Assembly (NCBI RefSeq): GCF_000332475.2
Contig: NZ_AOGX02000024.1
Coordinates: 310,001-374,000 of the forward strand
Source of the DNA: Leptospira yanagawae serovar Saopaulo str. Sao Paulo = ATCC 700523
GTDB lineage: Bacteria; Spirochaetota; Leptospiria; Leptospirales; Leptospiraceae
DNA length: 64,000 nucleotides
Direction: 5' to 3'
The notes below the pieces were generated by a model. The model saw only the letters and a program-made list of their open reading frames with translations. It was not told the DNA's origin and ran no database searches. Within the stretch, counting starts at the first letter, position 1. The number at the start of each line of letters is the position of its first letter. Positions 1 to 9,612 of the stretch are shown in pieces. Both the position numbers and the translations under genes were made by a program.

Positions 1-284
1 TACTTCATTTATGATTCATTCTAAAGACAAAATCTAAAAGGCGGGATGATCAAAAATAAAATTTCCTAGAATCTATTTAGATTTGAAATGATTTACTTTA
101 CCTTTTTGAATTTTATCTGTTACCTTCATATCCCTTGAATTGCTTAAAATTTGAAGTTTTTGGAGTATACCCAAGCTATTACAAAATTGAAAAACCTATT
201 TAAACTCATTTATCAATGAATCTAAAGCGGATATACTGGATGATACCAAAAAAACTTTATGGTAACTTCATTTCTATTTAATAA
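1..284. other. AT-rich non-coding left edge
   Basis: This stretch lies downstream of rfbD, the last gene of the minus-strand O-antigen locus. I see no coding frame with recognisable protein features. A weak pair of short complementary arms (TACCA/TGGTA around 245-262) flanks a T-run on the minus strand, but it is too short to call a terminator. The next gene of the locus or its boundary must lie left of the window. Confidence 0.5.
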
Positions 285-1142
285 TTATCTTAATTCGTTT
301 AGAACTAATTCAATTCGATCTTTCCAGTGAAAATTTTCTTTTAAAAACGATTCTCTAAATTTCTTTTTACTCATAACGCTATAAGTAGGTCGTATAGCCG
401 GTGTAGGGAATAGTTCAGAAGGTATAGGCAAAACTTTACATTTAGGGTTAACTTTTGAAATAATTGCATAAGCAAAATCATACCAACTTGCAACACCTTC
501 ATTTGAAAAATGATAAATACCCGATCTATTGGATGATAATGCCTCTATACAAACACCTGCTAAATCTCCCGCCCAAGTAGGTGATCCTATTTGATCATCC
601 ACGACTGAAATTGAATTTCTTTCTTTCGATAACCGAATCATTGTATTTAAAAAATTGTTTCCAAATTTTGAATAAACCCATGAAGTTCGAATGATAATTG
701 AATTAGAATCTCGATTCAATACTAACTCTTCACCCTCAGATTTTGATTTACCATACACAGATAAAGGATTTTTTGAATCAGTTTCAAAGTATGGAGATGA
801 TTTCAAACCGTCAAAAACAAAGTCCGTAGAAATATGAATCAATTTAATTTCATATCGACTTGAATACTCTGCTATAATCGCTGGTGCTTCTGAATTAATC
901 GAGTATGCCTTTTCTTTATTTGACTCAGCTAAATCCACAGCGGTATATGCAGCAGCGTTTATGATACCAAAAGTATTTTTAGGTAACTTGTTCTTAAAAA
1001 AATGATCAAGATCATGTTTTGATCCTAAATCCAACAAATCTTTTCCAATAAATTCAAATGTATAACCGGTGGTGCTTTTTGCTATTTCCCTGATTTCCTG
1101 CGAAAGCTGCCCTGTTGAACCAAAAACTAAAATATTTTTCAT
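285..1142 (-). CDS. rfbD: dTDP-4-dehydrorhamnose reductase
   Basis: RfbD/RmlD reduces dTDP-4-keto-L-rhamnose to dTDP-L-rhamnose with NAD(P)H in the cytoplasm, the last step of the rhamnose donor pathway. The 285-residue product has the normal family length. It starts with a Rossmann nucleotide-binding loop (FGSTGQLS, residues 7-14). It has the SDR-type active site, with Thr106 in HISTDFVFDG and the YxxxK pair Tyr130/Lys134. It is the last gene of the minus-strand rfbC-B-A-D group and starts 18 bases after rfbA ends. The dTDP-sugar it needs depends on rfbB, which is frameshifted here. The identification is firm. Confidence 0.95.
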   Translation of the reverse strand: MKNILVFGSTGQLSQEIREIAKSTTGYTFEFIGKDLLDLGSKHDLDHFFKNKLPKNTFGIINAAAYTAVDLAESNKEKAYSINSEAPAIIAEYSSRYEIKLIHISTDFVFDGLKSSPYFETDSKNPLSVYGKSKSEGEELVLNRDSNSIIIRTSWVYSKFGNNFLNTMIRLSKERNSISVVDDQIGSPTWAGDLAGVCIEALSSNRSGIYHFSNEGVASWYDFAYAIISKVNPKCKVLPIPSELFPTPAIRPTYSVMSKKKFRESFLKENFHWKDRIELVLNELR

Positions 1143-1160
1143 AAAAATACAAAACCCATT

Positions 1161-2039
1161 TTAATATATAACATCTTCAGTGATACGCCTTAGATACTGA
1201 CCATATCCATTTTTTATTAATGGTTCTGCCAATTTGAGTAAGTCCGCCTTTGTAATGTAACCTTTGCGGAAGGCAATTTCTTCGGGGCATGCAATTTTCA
1301 ACCCTTGTCTTCGTTCTACTGTTTCAACAAAAGAAGATGCTTCTAGTAGAGATTCATGCGTTCCTGTATCTAACCAAGCATATCCCCTACCCATCAACTG
1401 CACATCAAGTGTTCCCTTCTTTAAATAGATTTTGTTTAGATCTGTGATTTCTAGTTCACCCCTGGGAGACGGTTTCACCTGTTTGGCATACTCTACTACA
1501 TTTTGGTCATAAAAATACAGACCTGTCACTGCATAGTTGCTTTTGGGGGTCTGAGGCTTTTCCTCGATAGAAATCGCTCTTCTATTAGTATCGAATTCTA
1601 CCACTCCATATCGTTCTGGGTCGTGAACATGGTAAGCAAATACTGTTGCTCCTTCTTTTTTGGATACTGCTTGTTTTAGTTGTTCTTCCATTCCATGTCC
1701 AAAAAAAATATTATCTCCCAAGATCAATGAACAAGGCTCTCCCCCATTCAAAAACGTTTCTCCTATTAGGAATGCTTGTGCCAACCCATCAGGAGAAGGT
1801 TGCACCGCATAGTGCAATTGTATTCCCCATTGACTCCCATCTCCCAACATCTCCTGGAATAACGGAGTGGATTCAGGTGTGGATATGATCAATATCTCAC
1901 GAATCCCGGATAACATTAGAGTACTCAAGGGATAATATATCATCGGTTTGTCGTATATGGGAAGAAGTTGCTTGCAGACAACTTTAGTTACTGGATAAAG
2001 CCGGGTTCCAGAACCTCCAGCTAATATGATTCCTTTCAT
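1161..2039 (-). CDS. rfbA: Glucose-1-phosphate thymidylyltransferase
   Basis: RfbA/RmlA joins glucose-1-phosphate and dTTP to give dTDP-glucose. This is the entry step for dTDP-L-rhamnose and also for the dTDP-amino-dideoxyhexose made by the fdtA/fdtB-like pair near 22-23 kb. The 292-residue protein carries the nucleotidyltransferase signature [11 protein letters not shown] at residues 8-18 and Lys23 of the KQLLP block. It also has the metal-binding GDNIFFG motif near residue 110 and the IEEKP sugar-binding motif near 160. The start follows directly on the rfbB tail (15-base gap). Length and motifs are those of the normal enzyme and nothing looks damaged. Confidence 0.96.
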   Translation of the reverse strand: MKGIILAGGSGTRLYPVTKVVCKQLLPIYDKPMIYYPLSTLMLSGIREILIISTPESTPLFQEMLGDGSQWGIQLHYAVQPSPDGLAQAFLIGETFLNGGEPCSLILGDNIFFGHGMEEQLKQAVSKKEGATVFAYHVHDPERYGVVEFDTNRRAISIEEKPQTPKSNYAVTGLYFYDQNVVEYAKQVKPSPRGELEITDLNKIYLKKGTLDVQLMGRGYAWLDTGTHESLLEASSFVETVERRQGLKIACPEEIAFRKGYITKADLLKLAEPLIKNGYGQYLRRITEDVIY

Positions 2040-2054
2040 CTTTAATTAATGATC

Positions 2055-3106
2055 CTATCGCTTGTTATATTGGGTTTCATAATATGACTTGTAGTCACCA
2101 GACAAAATCTCTCCCCACCATGATTGATTCTCCAAATACCAATTTACCGTTTCTTCTATTGCTTCGTCAAAACTATACTTTGGTTTCCAGCCTATTTCGC
2201 TTTCTATCTTCGAAGGGTCTATTGCATAACGGTAGTCATGACCTGGTCTGTCTTTCACAAATTCAATCAGATTGCGGTGCGGGAATCCTTTCGGATTCTT
2301 TGGTCCATCAAATCACAAATTCTATGCACTATGTCCAAGTTGGTTTTTTCATTTCTGGTTCCAATGGTGTAAGTTTCACCTGGCTTCCCTTTTTGGAGCG
2401 CCAAATCAATTGCTGAGCAATGATCTTTCACAAATAACCAATCCCGAATATTATCACCCTTTCCATAAACAGGCAGTGGCTTGCCCTGCAAACAATTTAG
2501 AATCATCAAAGGAATCAACTTCTCCGGGAAATGATACGGGCCATAATTATTCGAACAATTTGTGGTAACCGTAGGAAGTCCATACGTATGGAAATATGAC
2601 CTTACCAAATGATCTGAACCAGCTTTCGAAGCGGAATAAGGCGAATTGGGAGCATAGGGCGTGGTTTCTGTAAAAAATCCATCGCTTCCCAATGTTCCAT
2701 ATACCTCGTCCGTCGATACATGAAGAAATCGATCCAACTTCCCTTCTTGGAACCTAGACCTTGCTAACTCTAACAAAAAGAAGGTTCCCATTACATTGGT
2801 TCGTACAAATTCCTCTGGACCCGTAATTGATCGATCCACATGAGATTCCGCCGCAAAGTGAACAATTTCTGAATATTCCAAATCTTTGCATGCTGAATTT
2901 AAGCCTTCTTTATCGGAAATGTCTACTTTGACAAAACGATAACGTGGATCATTCGCATACTTCTCTAAGTTTTTGAGATTACCTGCATAGGTCAATTTGT
3001 CTATAACTGTGACTTGGATGTCACTGTATCTTTCCATTACATAGTGTACAAAATTCGAGCCTATGAATCCTGCTCCACCTGTGACTAACAATTTTCTAGA
3101 TTTCAT
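2055..3106 (-). pseudogene. rfbB: dTDP-glucose 4,6-dehydratase, frameshifted
   Basis: RfbB/RmlB converts dTDP-glucose to dTDP-4-keto-6-deoxyglucose. The frame starting at 3106 shows the Rossmann motif [10 protein letters not shown] (residues 9-18), the STDEVYG block and the YSASK active-site motif. It then breaks after CDLMD and ends in 11 out-of-family residues at 2267. From about 2306 the family sequence resumes in the neighbouring frame ([15 protein letters not shown], then KDRPGHDYRYAIDPSKIE) and runs to the stop at 2055. Restoring one base near 2299-2308 (CC then AAA on the minus strand) gives a protein of about 350 residues, the usual RmlB length. This is either a genuine one-base deletion or a sequencing error. 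If real, the product lacks its C-terminal substrate-binding part and is probably inactive. Confidence 0.9.
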
Positions 3107-3172
3107 TTTATATAATTTCCTAATTAGATTACAATACTTCTAAATCTAATACTATGTGCTGTTATACTTACA

Positions 3173-3721
3173 TCAAAAAGGAGATTCCAAATCCTTTAGC
3201 AATGGTAAAACCAAATCCTTATCAGATACTATCGCATCTTTCACGTCTATACCCCAGTCTATTCCTAAGGATGGATCATTGAAGAGAATCCCGCCTTCGT
3301 GAGCCTTGGAATACTCATTCGTTACTTTATATAAAAAGTCTGTATCATCTTCGAGAGTCAAAAATCCATGGGCAAAACCTGGTGGTACCCAAAAAATATT
3401 TTTGTTCTGATCTGTTAGCACTACTTTTAGATGATGACCAAAGGTAGAAGACGATTTCCGAATGTCCACAATCACATCCAATACAGAACCTCGTATCACA
3501 CGTACTAGTTTACCCTGATCCATCGGTGGTGATTGGAAATGAAGTCCTCGAAGAACATTCTTACTGGATCGGGAGTGGTTGTCTTGGAAAAATTGTGACG
3601 GTATTCCGTGATGCCCAAATGATGAGGATTTATATGATTCGAGGAAAAATCCTCGAGTGTCTTGGAAACAATCGGGAGTTATCAAGATTGGACCTACGAT
3701 GGGAAATGTTTCCACTTTCAT
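3173..3721 (-). CDS. rfbC: dTDP-4-dehydrorhamnose 3,5-epimerase
   Basis: RfbC/RmlC epimerises C3 and C5 of dTDP-4-keto-6-deoxyglucose to give dTDP-4-keto-L-rhamnose. The 182-residue cupin has the family signature: ITPDCFQDTRGFF near residues 14-26, NVLRGLHFQ with the catalytic His61, VRVIRGSVLDVIVDIR, and the WVPPGFAHGF block. It is the first gene of the minus-strand rfbC-B-A-D group. The gene upstream is inverted, so rfbC probably has its own promoter (candidate at 3846-3873). A purine-rich GGGAGG lies about 17-22 bases before the ATG, farther than usual. Confidence 0.95.
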   Translation of the reverse strand: MKVETFPIVGPILITPDCFQDTRGFFLESYKSSSFGHHGIPSQFFQDNHSRSSKNVLRGLHFQSPPMDQGKLVRVIRGSVLDVIVDIRKSSSTFGHHLKVVLTDQNKNIFWVPPGFAHGFLTLEDDTDFLYKVTNEYSKAHEGGILFNDPSLGIDWGIDVKDAIVSDKDLVLPLLKDLESPF

Positions 3722-4049
3722 GGATGCTAGCTTTTTCCCTCCCTAAGCTAACGCAAGGAAAATCAAAAAATCATTCTCCTATATTGGTATTTGGGTTACT
3801 TAAATGCTGGTTTACAAACATTCAAATTTTACTAAGTTTCAACAGACTATACTAATAATTCACAAATTCTCAATTTTTTTGGGAAATCGTATTCGAATTT
3901 TCCGAAATGAAATTAAATATACCGGTAAAATCAAACGAATGCTACGCTCTGTTCACTTAGCTGAATTCATATATCAATTACTAAGATTTTTACTGCTTAA
4001 TTTATTAATTCAGGTTTGATCCGAGAAGGCAAAAATATAACCTAGTTCT
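3722..4049. other. Divergent intergenic region rfbC / inverted GT
   Basis: These 328 bases separate rfbC (minus strand) from the inverted glycosyltransferase (plus strand). Both need a promoter here. I see no convincing coding frame; small plus-strand frames in it lack a family resemblance and are AT-rich noise. Confidence 0.6.
3846..3873 (-). promoter_or_regulatory. Candidate sigma-70-like promoter of rfbCBAD
   Basis: Reading the minus strand, TTGAGA (3873-3868) is followed after 16 bases by TATAGT (3851-3846). Both hexamers match the -35 and -10 consensus at four to five of six positions. The predicted leader to the rfbC start would be about 120 bases. The call rests on pattern and position only, and AT-rich DNA gives chance matches. 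Confidence 0.3.
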
Positions 4050-4814
4050 ATGAGGTTGGTTTCTTCGATTGTATTGTATAAAAATCCAAAAGAAGTGATG
4101 CAAAAAGCAATCGATTCTTTTTTAGAAGGCAAAGACGATCGTAGGGTCATTTTAGTAGATCACTCTCCTACTAATGAATTAGCCAGCTTAGCAGGAAAAC
4201 AGGTCACTTATTTTCATAATCCAGACAATCCAGGATTTGGGGCAGGTCATAATTTTGCATTCGCCAATTCGCCAGAATCGGATTACTTCATCATTCAAAA
4301 TCCTGATGTGTTCCTAGATCCAGGTTCGATGGAACTTTTGCTCGAAAAACTAAATCAAGATCAAAATATCGGCATTATAACTGGAAAGATACTCAACTCA
4401 GATCGAACTCTCCAAAAGCTCCTTAAAAAAGATCCCAACATTCTAGCACTTTTAGCTCGAAGATTCACCTCACTAAGCAATCTATCCATCTTTAAAAAGG
4501 CATTAAATAATTTTGAATTTGATGATATGTTTTACGAAAAGGAAAATACTGTTCCAGTAATAAGTGGATGCTTTATGGTTATACCAAGCACTGTTTACAG
4601 AGAGATAAAGGGCTTTGACGAAAGATTCTTTTTGTATTTTGAAGATTTTGATCTTTGTCGGAAAATTAGAGAAGTCGGTAAAAAAGTGTATTACTTCCCT
4701 AATGCCTCAATCGTTCATCTTTGGAAAAGGGGTGCCCACTCTTCCTTTAAACATTTATTTTATTTTACTAGGAGTATGTTTCAGTATTTTCGGAAATGGG
4801 GAGGATGGTTCTAA
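4050..4814 (+). CDS. GT2 glycosyltransferase, rhamnosyltransferase-like
   Basis: This 254-residue protein resembles the WbbL/rhamnosyltransferase branch of GT2 enzymes, which transfer a sugar from a nucleotide donor to lipid-linked O-antigen at the inner face of the cytoplasmic membrane. Seen directly: an N-terminal strand with VLYKNP, the NPGFGAGHNFAF block near residue 68, the donor-binding QNPDVFLDPGS near 93, SGCFMVIP, and the acceptor-side block FFLYFEDFDLCRKIREVGKK. It is the only plus-strand gene inside the O-antigen locus. It diverges from rfbC and converges on the tandem GT2 gene with seven bases between the stop codons. Its position next to rfbCBAD suggests, but does not prove, that dTDP-rhamnose is its donor. 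Confidence 0.85.
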   Translation: MRLVSSIVLYKNPKEVMQKAIDSFLEGKDDRRVILVDHSPTNELASLAGKQVTYFHNPDNPGFGAGHNFAFANSPESDYFIIQNPDVFLDPGSMELLLEKLNQDQNIGIITGKILNSDRTLQKLLKKDPNILALLARRFTSLSNLSIFKKALNNFEFDDMFYEKENTVPVISGCFMVIPSTVYREIKGFDERFFLYFEDFDLCRKIREVGKKVYYFPNASIVHLWKRGAHSSFKHLFYFTRSMFQYFRKWGGWF

Positions 4815-4821
4815 ACTAAAA

Positions 4822-6609
4822 TTATCTAACTGACCAATTAAGATAAAAATTAGCTTTAGATCGATTCAAGTTAGGATTATAAGCTGGGTCTAGGTATCGA
4901 TCCGTAGACCAAGTAGAAATCATATAATTCACCTCACTTTGAAATCTCTTTTTCTTTTCTAATGTATCTTCTTGTCCTCTCGAAAGTGACTCATGATGAT
5001 ACATCACCGCATGAGGTGTCCATACGACTCTTAATCCCAATTGTTTGACTTTTAAACAAAGATCGATATCATTGAAAGCTACTGCCAACTTTTCTTCATT
5101 CAAACCTCCTACTTTTTGATAAAGAATCGATGGAATCATAAGGCAAGCTCCTGTCACAGCTGAAAAACTTTGCCTTATAATAGCCCTATTAAAATAGCCT
5201 GAAGCATTACCGGGCATCAAATGATTAATTTGCCCAGCCACACCTCCAGTGCCAATTAGCACACCTGCATGCTGCACCAAATTATCAGAATATAATAATT
5301 TAGCTCCAACAATGCCTACGTTGTTTTGAATCTGAACAGATACCATTTCGGTTAACCAATCAGGCTGAAATATTTCAGTATCGTTATTTAACAAAAGTAA
5401 AATGTCACCTTTCGCATTCCTTGCACCAATATTATTTAATTCAGAAAAATTAAAAGGTCTATCATGTCTCACGATTTTAATTCTAGAGTCATAAGTTTTT
5501 AATGAATCAAAATAATTCAAAGATTCGAATTCTTGTGAACCATTATCGATCAAAATAATTTCGTACTTAGAATATTTGGTAAACTTTATTAAACTTTCGA
5601 TACAAATTTTAACAAGTTTGTATCGATCTCTAGTAGGAATAATAATTGAAACTAGCGGCTCCTTTTTTGGCAAAAAATAGACTGGTTGAAATAATTTTTC
5701 CTTTTCAAAAAATCTTAAACTAGCATCGATATTTAACCTATTAAAATGATCCATTAATAGCTTTTCAGTAGCTAATTTTGCATAACTTTTCTCATCTTGA
5801 TTTAAAGAAGCACTACCTTTTATCATTCGCCAATGGTATAAAATTTCTGGAATATGAATGATCTGTGACGAATCTATCTTTTCAATGATTCGCAGCAGAA
5901 AGTCGTAATCTTGAGCACCTTCGTATCCTTCTCTAAAACCACCAACCAAATCAGCATATCCTTTCTTGATAACTACAAAATGACATAAATAGTTATAACC
6001 TAAGAAGAGATCATAATTCCAATCTGGTTTAAAATGAGGTGATACTCTAATACCAAATCGATTTAATTTATCTTCATCTGAATAGAAAAGAACAGCTTTC
6101 GGGTACTTATTTATGGCTTCGACAACTCTAAATAATGCATTGCGTTCTAAAACATCATCATGATCCAAAAAAGAAATATACTCTCCCGTAGAATATTTTA
6201 TCCCGTCGTTACTAGCCTTTGAGATATGTCCATTTTCTAATCTGAAATAAACTTTAATTCTAGAATCAAGTGCACTTAATTCTTTTAAAAATTGAATTAA
6301 AATCGAACTATTAGAACAATCATCAATAACACAAAGTTCCCAATGAGGATAATTTTGCGTTAACACAGAATCAATCGCTTTTCTTAAAAATTGTAAATTA
6401 GAGTTATAAGTAGGTAATATAATTGAAATTTTAGGGAAGGAAGTAAAATGATTTGTACTGCTAATTAAATTTCGTCTATTCAAAAACAGAATAACACGCT
6501 TAAAAATTAGCCATAATTGATAGTTATCAAAAAAACAATTCCCACTCCCCAATATAGAAGGGAAATTTTTCATAATCACTTTCTTTAAAATTTGTTTTAA
6601 ACGTATCAT
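4822..6609 (-). CDS. Tandem-domain GT2 glycosyltransferase
   Basis: This 595-residue protein has two GT2 domains, so it may add two sugars or alternate linkages to an O-antigen chain. Domain 1 (about residues 57-290) starts with ISIILPTYNSN and has the donor/metal motif FLDHDDVLE. Domain 2 (about 322-570) starts with VSIIIPTRDRYK, has the LLNNDTEIFQPDW motif, then VTGACLMIP and FNDIDLCLKVKQLG. About 55 residues precede domain 1 and are not obviously part of it. The linkage and donor cannot be read from sequence. The start is the ATG at 6609, 22 bases after the membrane-protein gene ends. Confidence 0.85.
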   Translation of the reverse strand: MIRLKQILKKVIMKNFPSILGSGNCFFDNYQLWLIFKRVILFLNRRNLISSTNHFTSFPKISIILPTYNSNLQFLRKAIDSVLTQNYPHWELCVIDDCSNSSILIQFLKELSALDSRIKVYFRLENGHISKASNDGIKYSTGEYISFLDHDDVLERNALFRVVEAINKYPKAVLFYSDEDKLNRFGIRVSPHFKPDWNYDLFLGYNYLCHFVVIKKGYADLVGGFREGYEGAQDYDFLLRIIEKIDSSQIIHIPEILYHWRMIKGSASLNQDEKSYAKLATEKLLMDHFNRLNIDASLRFFEKEKLFQPVYFLPKKEPLVSIIIPTRDRYKLVKICIESLIKFTKYSKYEIILIDNGSQEFESLNYFDSLKTYDSRIKIVRHDRPFNFSELNNIGARNAKGDILLLLNNDTEIFQPDWLTEMVSVQIQNNVGIVGAKLLYSDNLVQHAGVLIGTGGVAGQINHLMPGNASGYFNRAIIRQSFSAVTGACLMIPSILYQKVGGLNEEKLAVAFNDIDLCLKVKQLGLRVVWTPHAVMYHHESLSRGQEDTLEKKKRFQSEVNYMISTWSTDRYLDPAYNPNLNRSKANFYLNWSVR

Positions 6610-6631
6610 AAACTAAACGGTAAAATAATAA

Positions 6632-7996
6632 TTACTTAAAAAAACTCCAACCCTTATGTTCTAAAATTCGTAATTTATCTTCTATATAATTTGAATGGGG
6701 ATAAATTTTATAATTTTTTTGACATATTTTTAAATCATGCGATTTCAAATAACAATCAACCCATTCCCTTTTTCCATTTGCATGATATTCCAAAACACTC
6801 AACTCTCCTTTTCTGAAAAACTCAATGTAAAAACTAAAAAATAAAATAAGAGTTGAGAAAAGTAACTTTGACCTATGTAAATTTATTATTAAATAGTAAA
6901 AGCATAATATAAGGGAATAAATTCCTAAGACCATATAAGGTAAATACCTAGAAGATTGTCCCATTCTTTCCCCGACACAAACCCTTCCAACAGCTGTATT
7001 CAGCTGAAATAGAAGTGAAAATGAGGATAACAAAAAGAGAACTAAAAATATAGGTTTTTGAACTCGATGATTCAATCTCGATGTTATAAAATTTGCAATA
7101 AAATAAAATAATACTAATACTTGCAGAATAAAAAGGACCAAACCTAAGAATGCATTCTCTTTAAAACCTAACAAATATGCATTAGAATAAGAAACAAAAG
7201 ATAAATATTCATTTGGATAAGGATGTGGGAACTGAAAACAGTCTGTTGCAGAATGAAATTTGTAACTTAAGAAAAATGAAAAAAGAATTAGTATAGAAAT
7301 GAAAAAACCAATTAATATTTTTTGTGTTTTTCTTAATGGAGTTCTAAAAAATTCTGAATAAAATATGAAGACAAATGGTGTTATTATCCCAATAAAAAAA
7401 GCAAACCCTGTGTATACGGCAAAAAAATTAAGTAATAAAAAAAGGCCTAATTTAAACCAATCATTCCAATTTAGTATACATATGTAGGCCATAAGCAGTA
7501 TTAACAATATTGGAAATGCACCGTGAGATGGATTTGGTGTAATAATCATCGTTTCATAAAACCCGATACTCAAAAAAAGAATCGATATGGTTAATGAATC
7601 CAAAGGATTTGATCCAAGTAAACGTCGTTTAATATATATGGCAATTATACTTGCAAAAACATAAATAAATCCTATTAAATAAGATGAGACCCTAGTATCC
7701 AAATCAGATAGTTCCAAAAAAAATCTATCTATAACAAAAGCAATACCCTGTCTATGTGGAGCATGTATATAAAGAAAAGAATCAAAATATGATTCATTTA
7801 TCCAAATAGTATGAAAATAATCCCATTGATCCCAAAAAGGAATATTTACAGAATATAAACTAATTAAGTGAAAAAACCTAATAATTAAGAGAAGAAATGA
7901 AATTAAAAAAATGAACTGAAAAACATTTCTATAGCTTGTTGTAAAATGATTTTTGAATTTAATCATATCTTTTTTATAGCAAAACCATAACAGCAA
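6632..7996 (-). CDS. Polytopic membrane protein of unknown function
   Basis: I do not recognise a family. The 454-residue product is dominated by hydrophobic helices (roughly ten or more), with aromatic- and lysine-rich turns. A larger hydrophilic loop after the first helix holds FWDQWDYFHTIW and HAPHRQGIAF, and there is a soluble tail of about 60 residues. The layout, with a charged/acidic first periplasmic loop, recalls GT-C glycosyltransferases or O-antigen polymerases, but I cannot confirm a catalytic motif. Its start overlaps the end of the upstream membrane-protein gene by 34 bases. An internal ATG (MIKFKNHF, at 7966) would reduce the overlap to 4 bases and may be the true start. The gene is strikingly AT-rich. 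Confidence 0.7.
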   Translation of the reverse strand: MLLWFCYKKDMIKFKNHFTTSYRNVFQFIFLISFLLLIIRFFHLISLYSVNIPFWDQWDYFHTIWINESYFDSFLYIHAPHRQGIAFVIDRFFLELSDLDTRVSSYLIGFIYVFASIIAIYIKRRLLGSNPLDSLTISILFLSIGFYETMIITPNPSHGAFPILLILLMAYICILNWNDWFKLGLFLLLNFFAVYTGFAFFIGIITPFVFIFYSEFFRTPLRKTQKILIGFFISILILFSFFLSYKFHSATDCFQFPHPYPNEYLSFVSYSNAYLLGFKENAFLGLVLFILQVLVLFYFIANFITSRLNHRVQKPIFLVLFLLSSFSLLFQLNTAVGRVCVGERMGQSSRYLPYMVLGIYSLILCFYYLIINLHRSKLLFSTLILFFSFYIEFFRKGELSVLEYHANGKREWVDCYLKSHDLKICQKNYKIYPHSNYIEDKLRILEHKGWSFFK

Positions 7997-9612
7997 ACTG
8001 AGAATATTATTTTTGATAGACCGAAAGCATTTGTCATATCAATATCCTGATTGTGACTAGGAATCCAGGTTACAAATACTAAAAAATGTAAAAAAAGAAA
8101 AATCCATTTCCACTCATTCATTTTATCTAACCCAATGGAAGCCAGAATGAATAATAAAAATAAATTAACATAGGATCCCTGATGAATGATGGTTGCATTC
8201 GGCTCAAACATCAATAGAATCCACAGAAGTAATGATCCAATAAGGATTAAAAAAAGTTTCTTTTGAGAAGCGATTAGTATCTCATTTCCACCATTATCTT
8301 TAATAAAGACTAGGATAAAACCTATTAATATAAAATCTAGAGATGCAAATGTATAGAAAAACTGATCACTTCTAATCAATGGAATGAAATCTTTTACAGA
8401 ACTAAAATCTTTAAAGTAACTACCATCAATTAAAGGATTTTTAAAAACAGTAACTAAATTACTAATTTTATTGGAGATAATGGACTCTACAGGTACAGTC
8501 GTATACGCTTCTTGGAGCGCACCCAAGAGACTTTGTCCAGTTTTTACTCTTGGATGATTTGGATAGAGGATAGGATCATCTAAATTCCTTTGTCCAGCCA
8601 TTCTCATTTTGAATAGATGGTCTCCAGGAGGATCGTAATATTTTTGATAAATTGTCCATGGTAAAATTGGAACCAAAGTGAAGATTAGAAATAAAAAATA
8701 CTTAATTAACTCCTTTCTTTCTTTTATTGAAAACAGAAGAGAAAAATAAAAAACAATTAACATTCCTAAAATAGAAAATAATACCCCTCCATGCATTAAG
8801 AAACCTATCGAAAGAGAAATGAATGCCAAAATCATCATGTTGTGATTCTTTAGATTCGATTTGTTAAATAATATAGAATAGGAAAGAGCAAAAGGAATGA
8901 ACGTAATAATTTTAGGCCATAAAAAGACTGTATTTAATAGAAAAATTCCTGAAAAAACAATTGTTGTTATAACAAACATTGTAGATTTTCTTTTGAGACC
9001 AAGGGAACTTAGAAAAAAAAGTAAAGCATTAACCCAGGTTGATTGAATCAACACTCCAATGTAATTATAAAATTCATTAAGTTTGTATATTCCCACTTTA
9101 AAAGGCAATAGAAATAAAATTACAGAAGACAGTATAGGAGGTCTATCACTACTTTGCCAGAATCCACCTCTTTGAAAACATTCTTTGATTGAATCATTAG
9201 AATAATAAGTGCATTCGGCAAAATTTAATGGTAAATAATTATCAGTCGGTAAGCCAGGCAAAAATCTATCGTTAATATTAATAGGTATAAAATCGGTAAT
9301 TGAAGTATATAAGAAATATACGGAAAAAAGCAAAAGGAAATCCCTCTTAAGAAATTTAAAAATCTTAGAATGGAAATTTAGATTAACAAAAATAATAACT
9401 AAGGAGAAAATGAGAGTAAGGTAACTGAAAATATAGCCATATTGATCATTCAAGAAAAAAACAAAAAACAAACAGTAACAGATAACAAAAGAAAAAAGTA
9501 TTGAGGTAACAAAAATATCTTTCTTTTGTAAAGTTAACTTATCTCGCAGTAAAATGAAAAATGCAAATCCAGGAATAAAGAATATAAAAAAATAAAATAT
9601 AGCAGTAATCAT
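7963..9612 (-). CDS. GT-C-like polytopic membrane protein
   Basis: This 549-residue integral membrane protein has many hydrophobic segments spread over its whole length. One long extracytoplasmic loop (about residues 107-160) contains ININDRFLPGLPTDNYLP and the motif GGFWQSSDRPPI. A second loop (about 310-400) contains YYDPPGDHLFKMRMAGQ. Topology and size resemble GT-C enzymes that use polyprenyl-phosphate sugars, and the adjacent upstream gene is a polyprenyl-phosphate glycosyltransferase-like GT2, which would supply such a donor. That functional link is inference. Its ATG overlaps the upstream stop by 4 bases. An O-antigen polymerase role is possible but not shown. Confidence 0.7.
   Translation of the reverse strand: MITAIFYFFIFFIPGFAFFILLRDKLTLQKKDIFVTSILFSFVICYCLFFVFFLNDQYGYIFSYLTLIFSLVIIFVNLNFHSKIFKFLKRDFLLLFSVYFLYTSITDFIPININDRFLPGLPTDNYLPLNFAECTYYSNDSIKECFQRGGFWQSSDRPPILSSVILFLLPFKVGIYKLNEFYNYIGVLIQSTWVNALLFFLSSLGLKRKSTMFVITTIVFSGIFLLNTVFLWPKIITFIPFALSYSILFNKSNLKNHNMMILAFISLSIGFLMHGGVLFSILGMLIVFYFSLLFSIKERKELIKYFLFLIFTLVPILPWTIYQKYYDPPGDHLFKMRMAGQRNLDDPILYPNHPRVKTGQSLLGALQEAYTTVPVESIISNKISNLVTVFKNPLIDGSYFKDFSSVKDFIPLIRSDQFFYTFASLDFILIGFILVFIKDNGGNEILIASQKKLFLILIGSLLLWILLMFEPNATIIHQGSYVNLFLLFILASIGLDKMNEWKWIFLFLHFLVFVTWIPSHNQDIDMTNAFGLSKIIFSVCCYGFAIKKI

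Noticed and set aside
245..262. Hairpin TACCA/TGGTA downstream of rfbD as a terminator
   Set aside because: Arms of only five bases and T-run inside the loop, not after the stem; too weak to call.
3804..4019. 71-codon plus-strand frame upstream of the inverted glycosyltransferase
   Set aside because: Hydrophobic, AT-driven composition, no ribosome-binding site and no family features; lies in a divergent promoter region.
7963..9612. O-antigen polymerase (Wzy) assignment for the 549-residue protein
   Set aside because: The Wzm/Wzt pair indicates an ABC-type export system that does not need Wzy, and no polymerase-specific motif is visible, so I kept a GT-C-like label.
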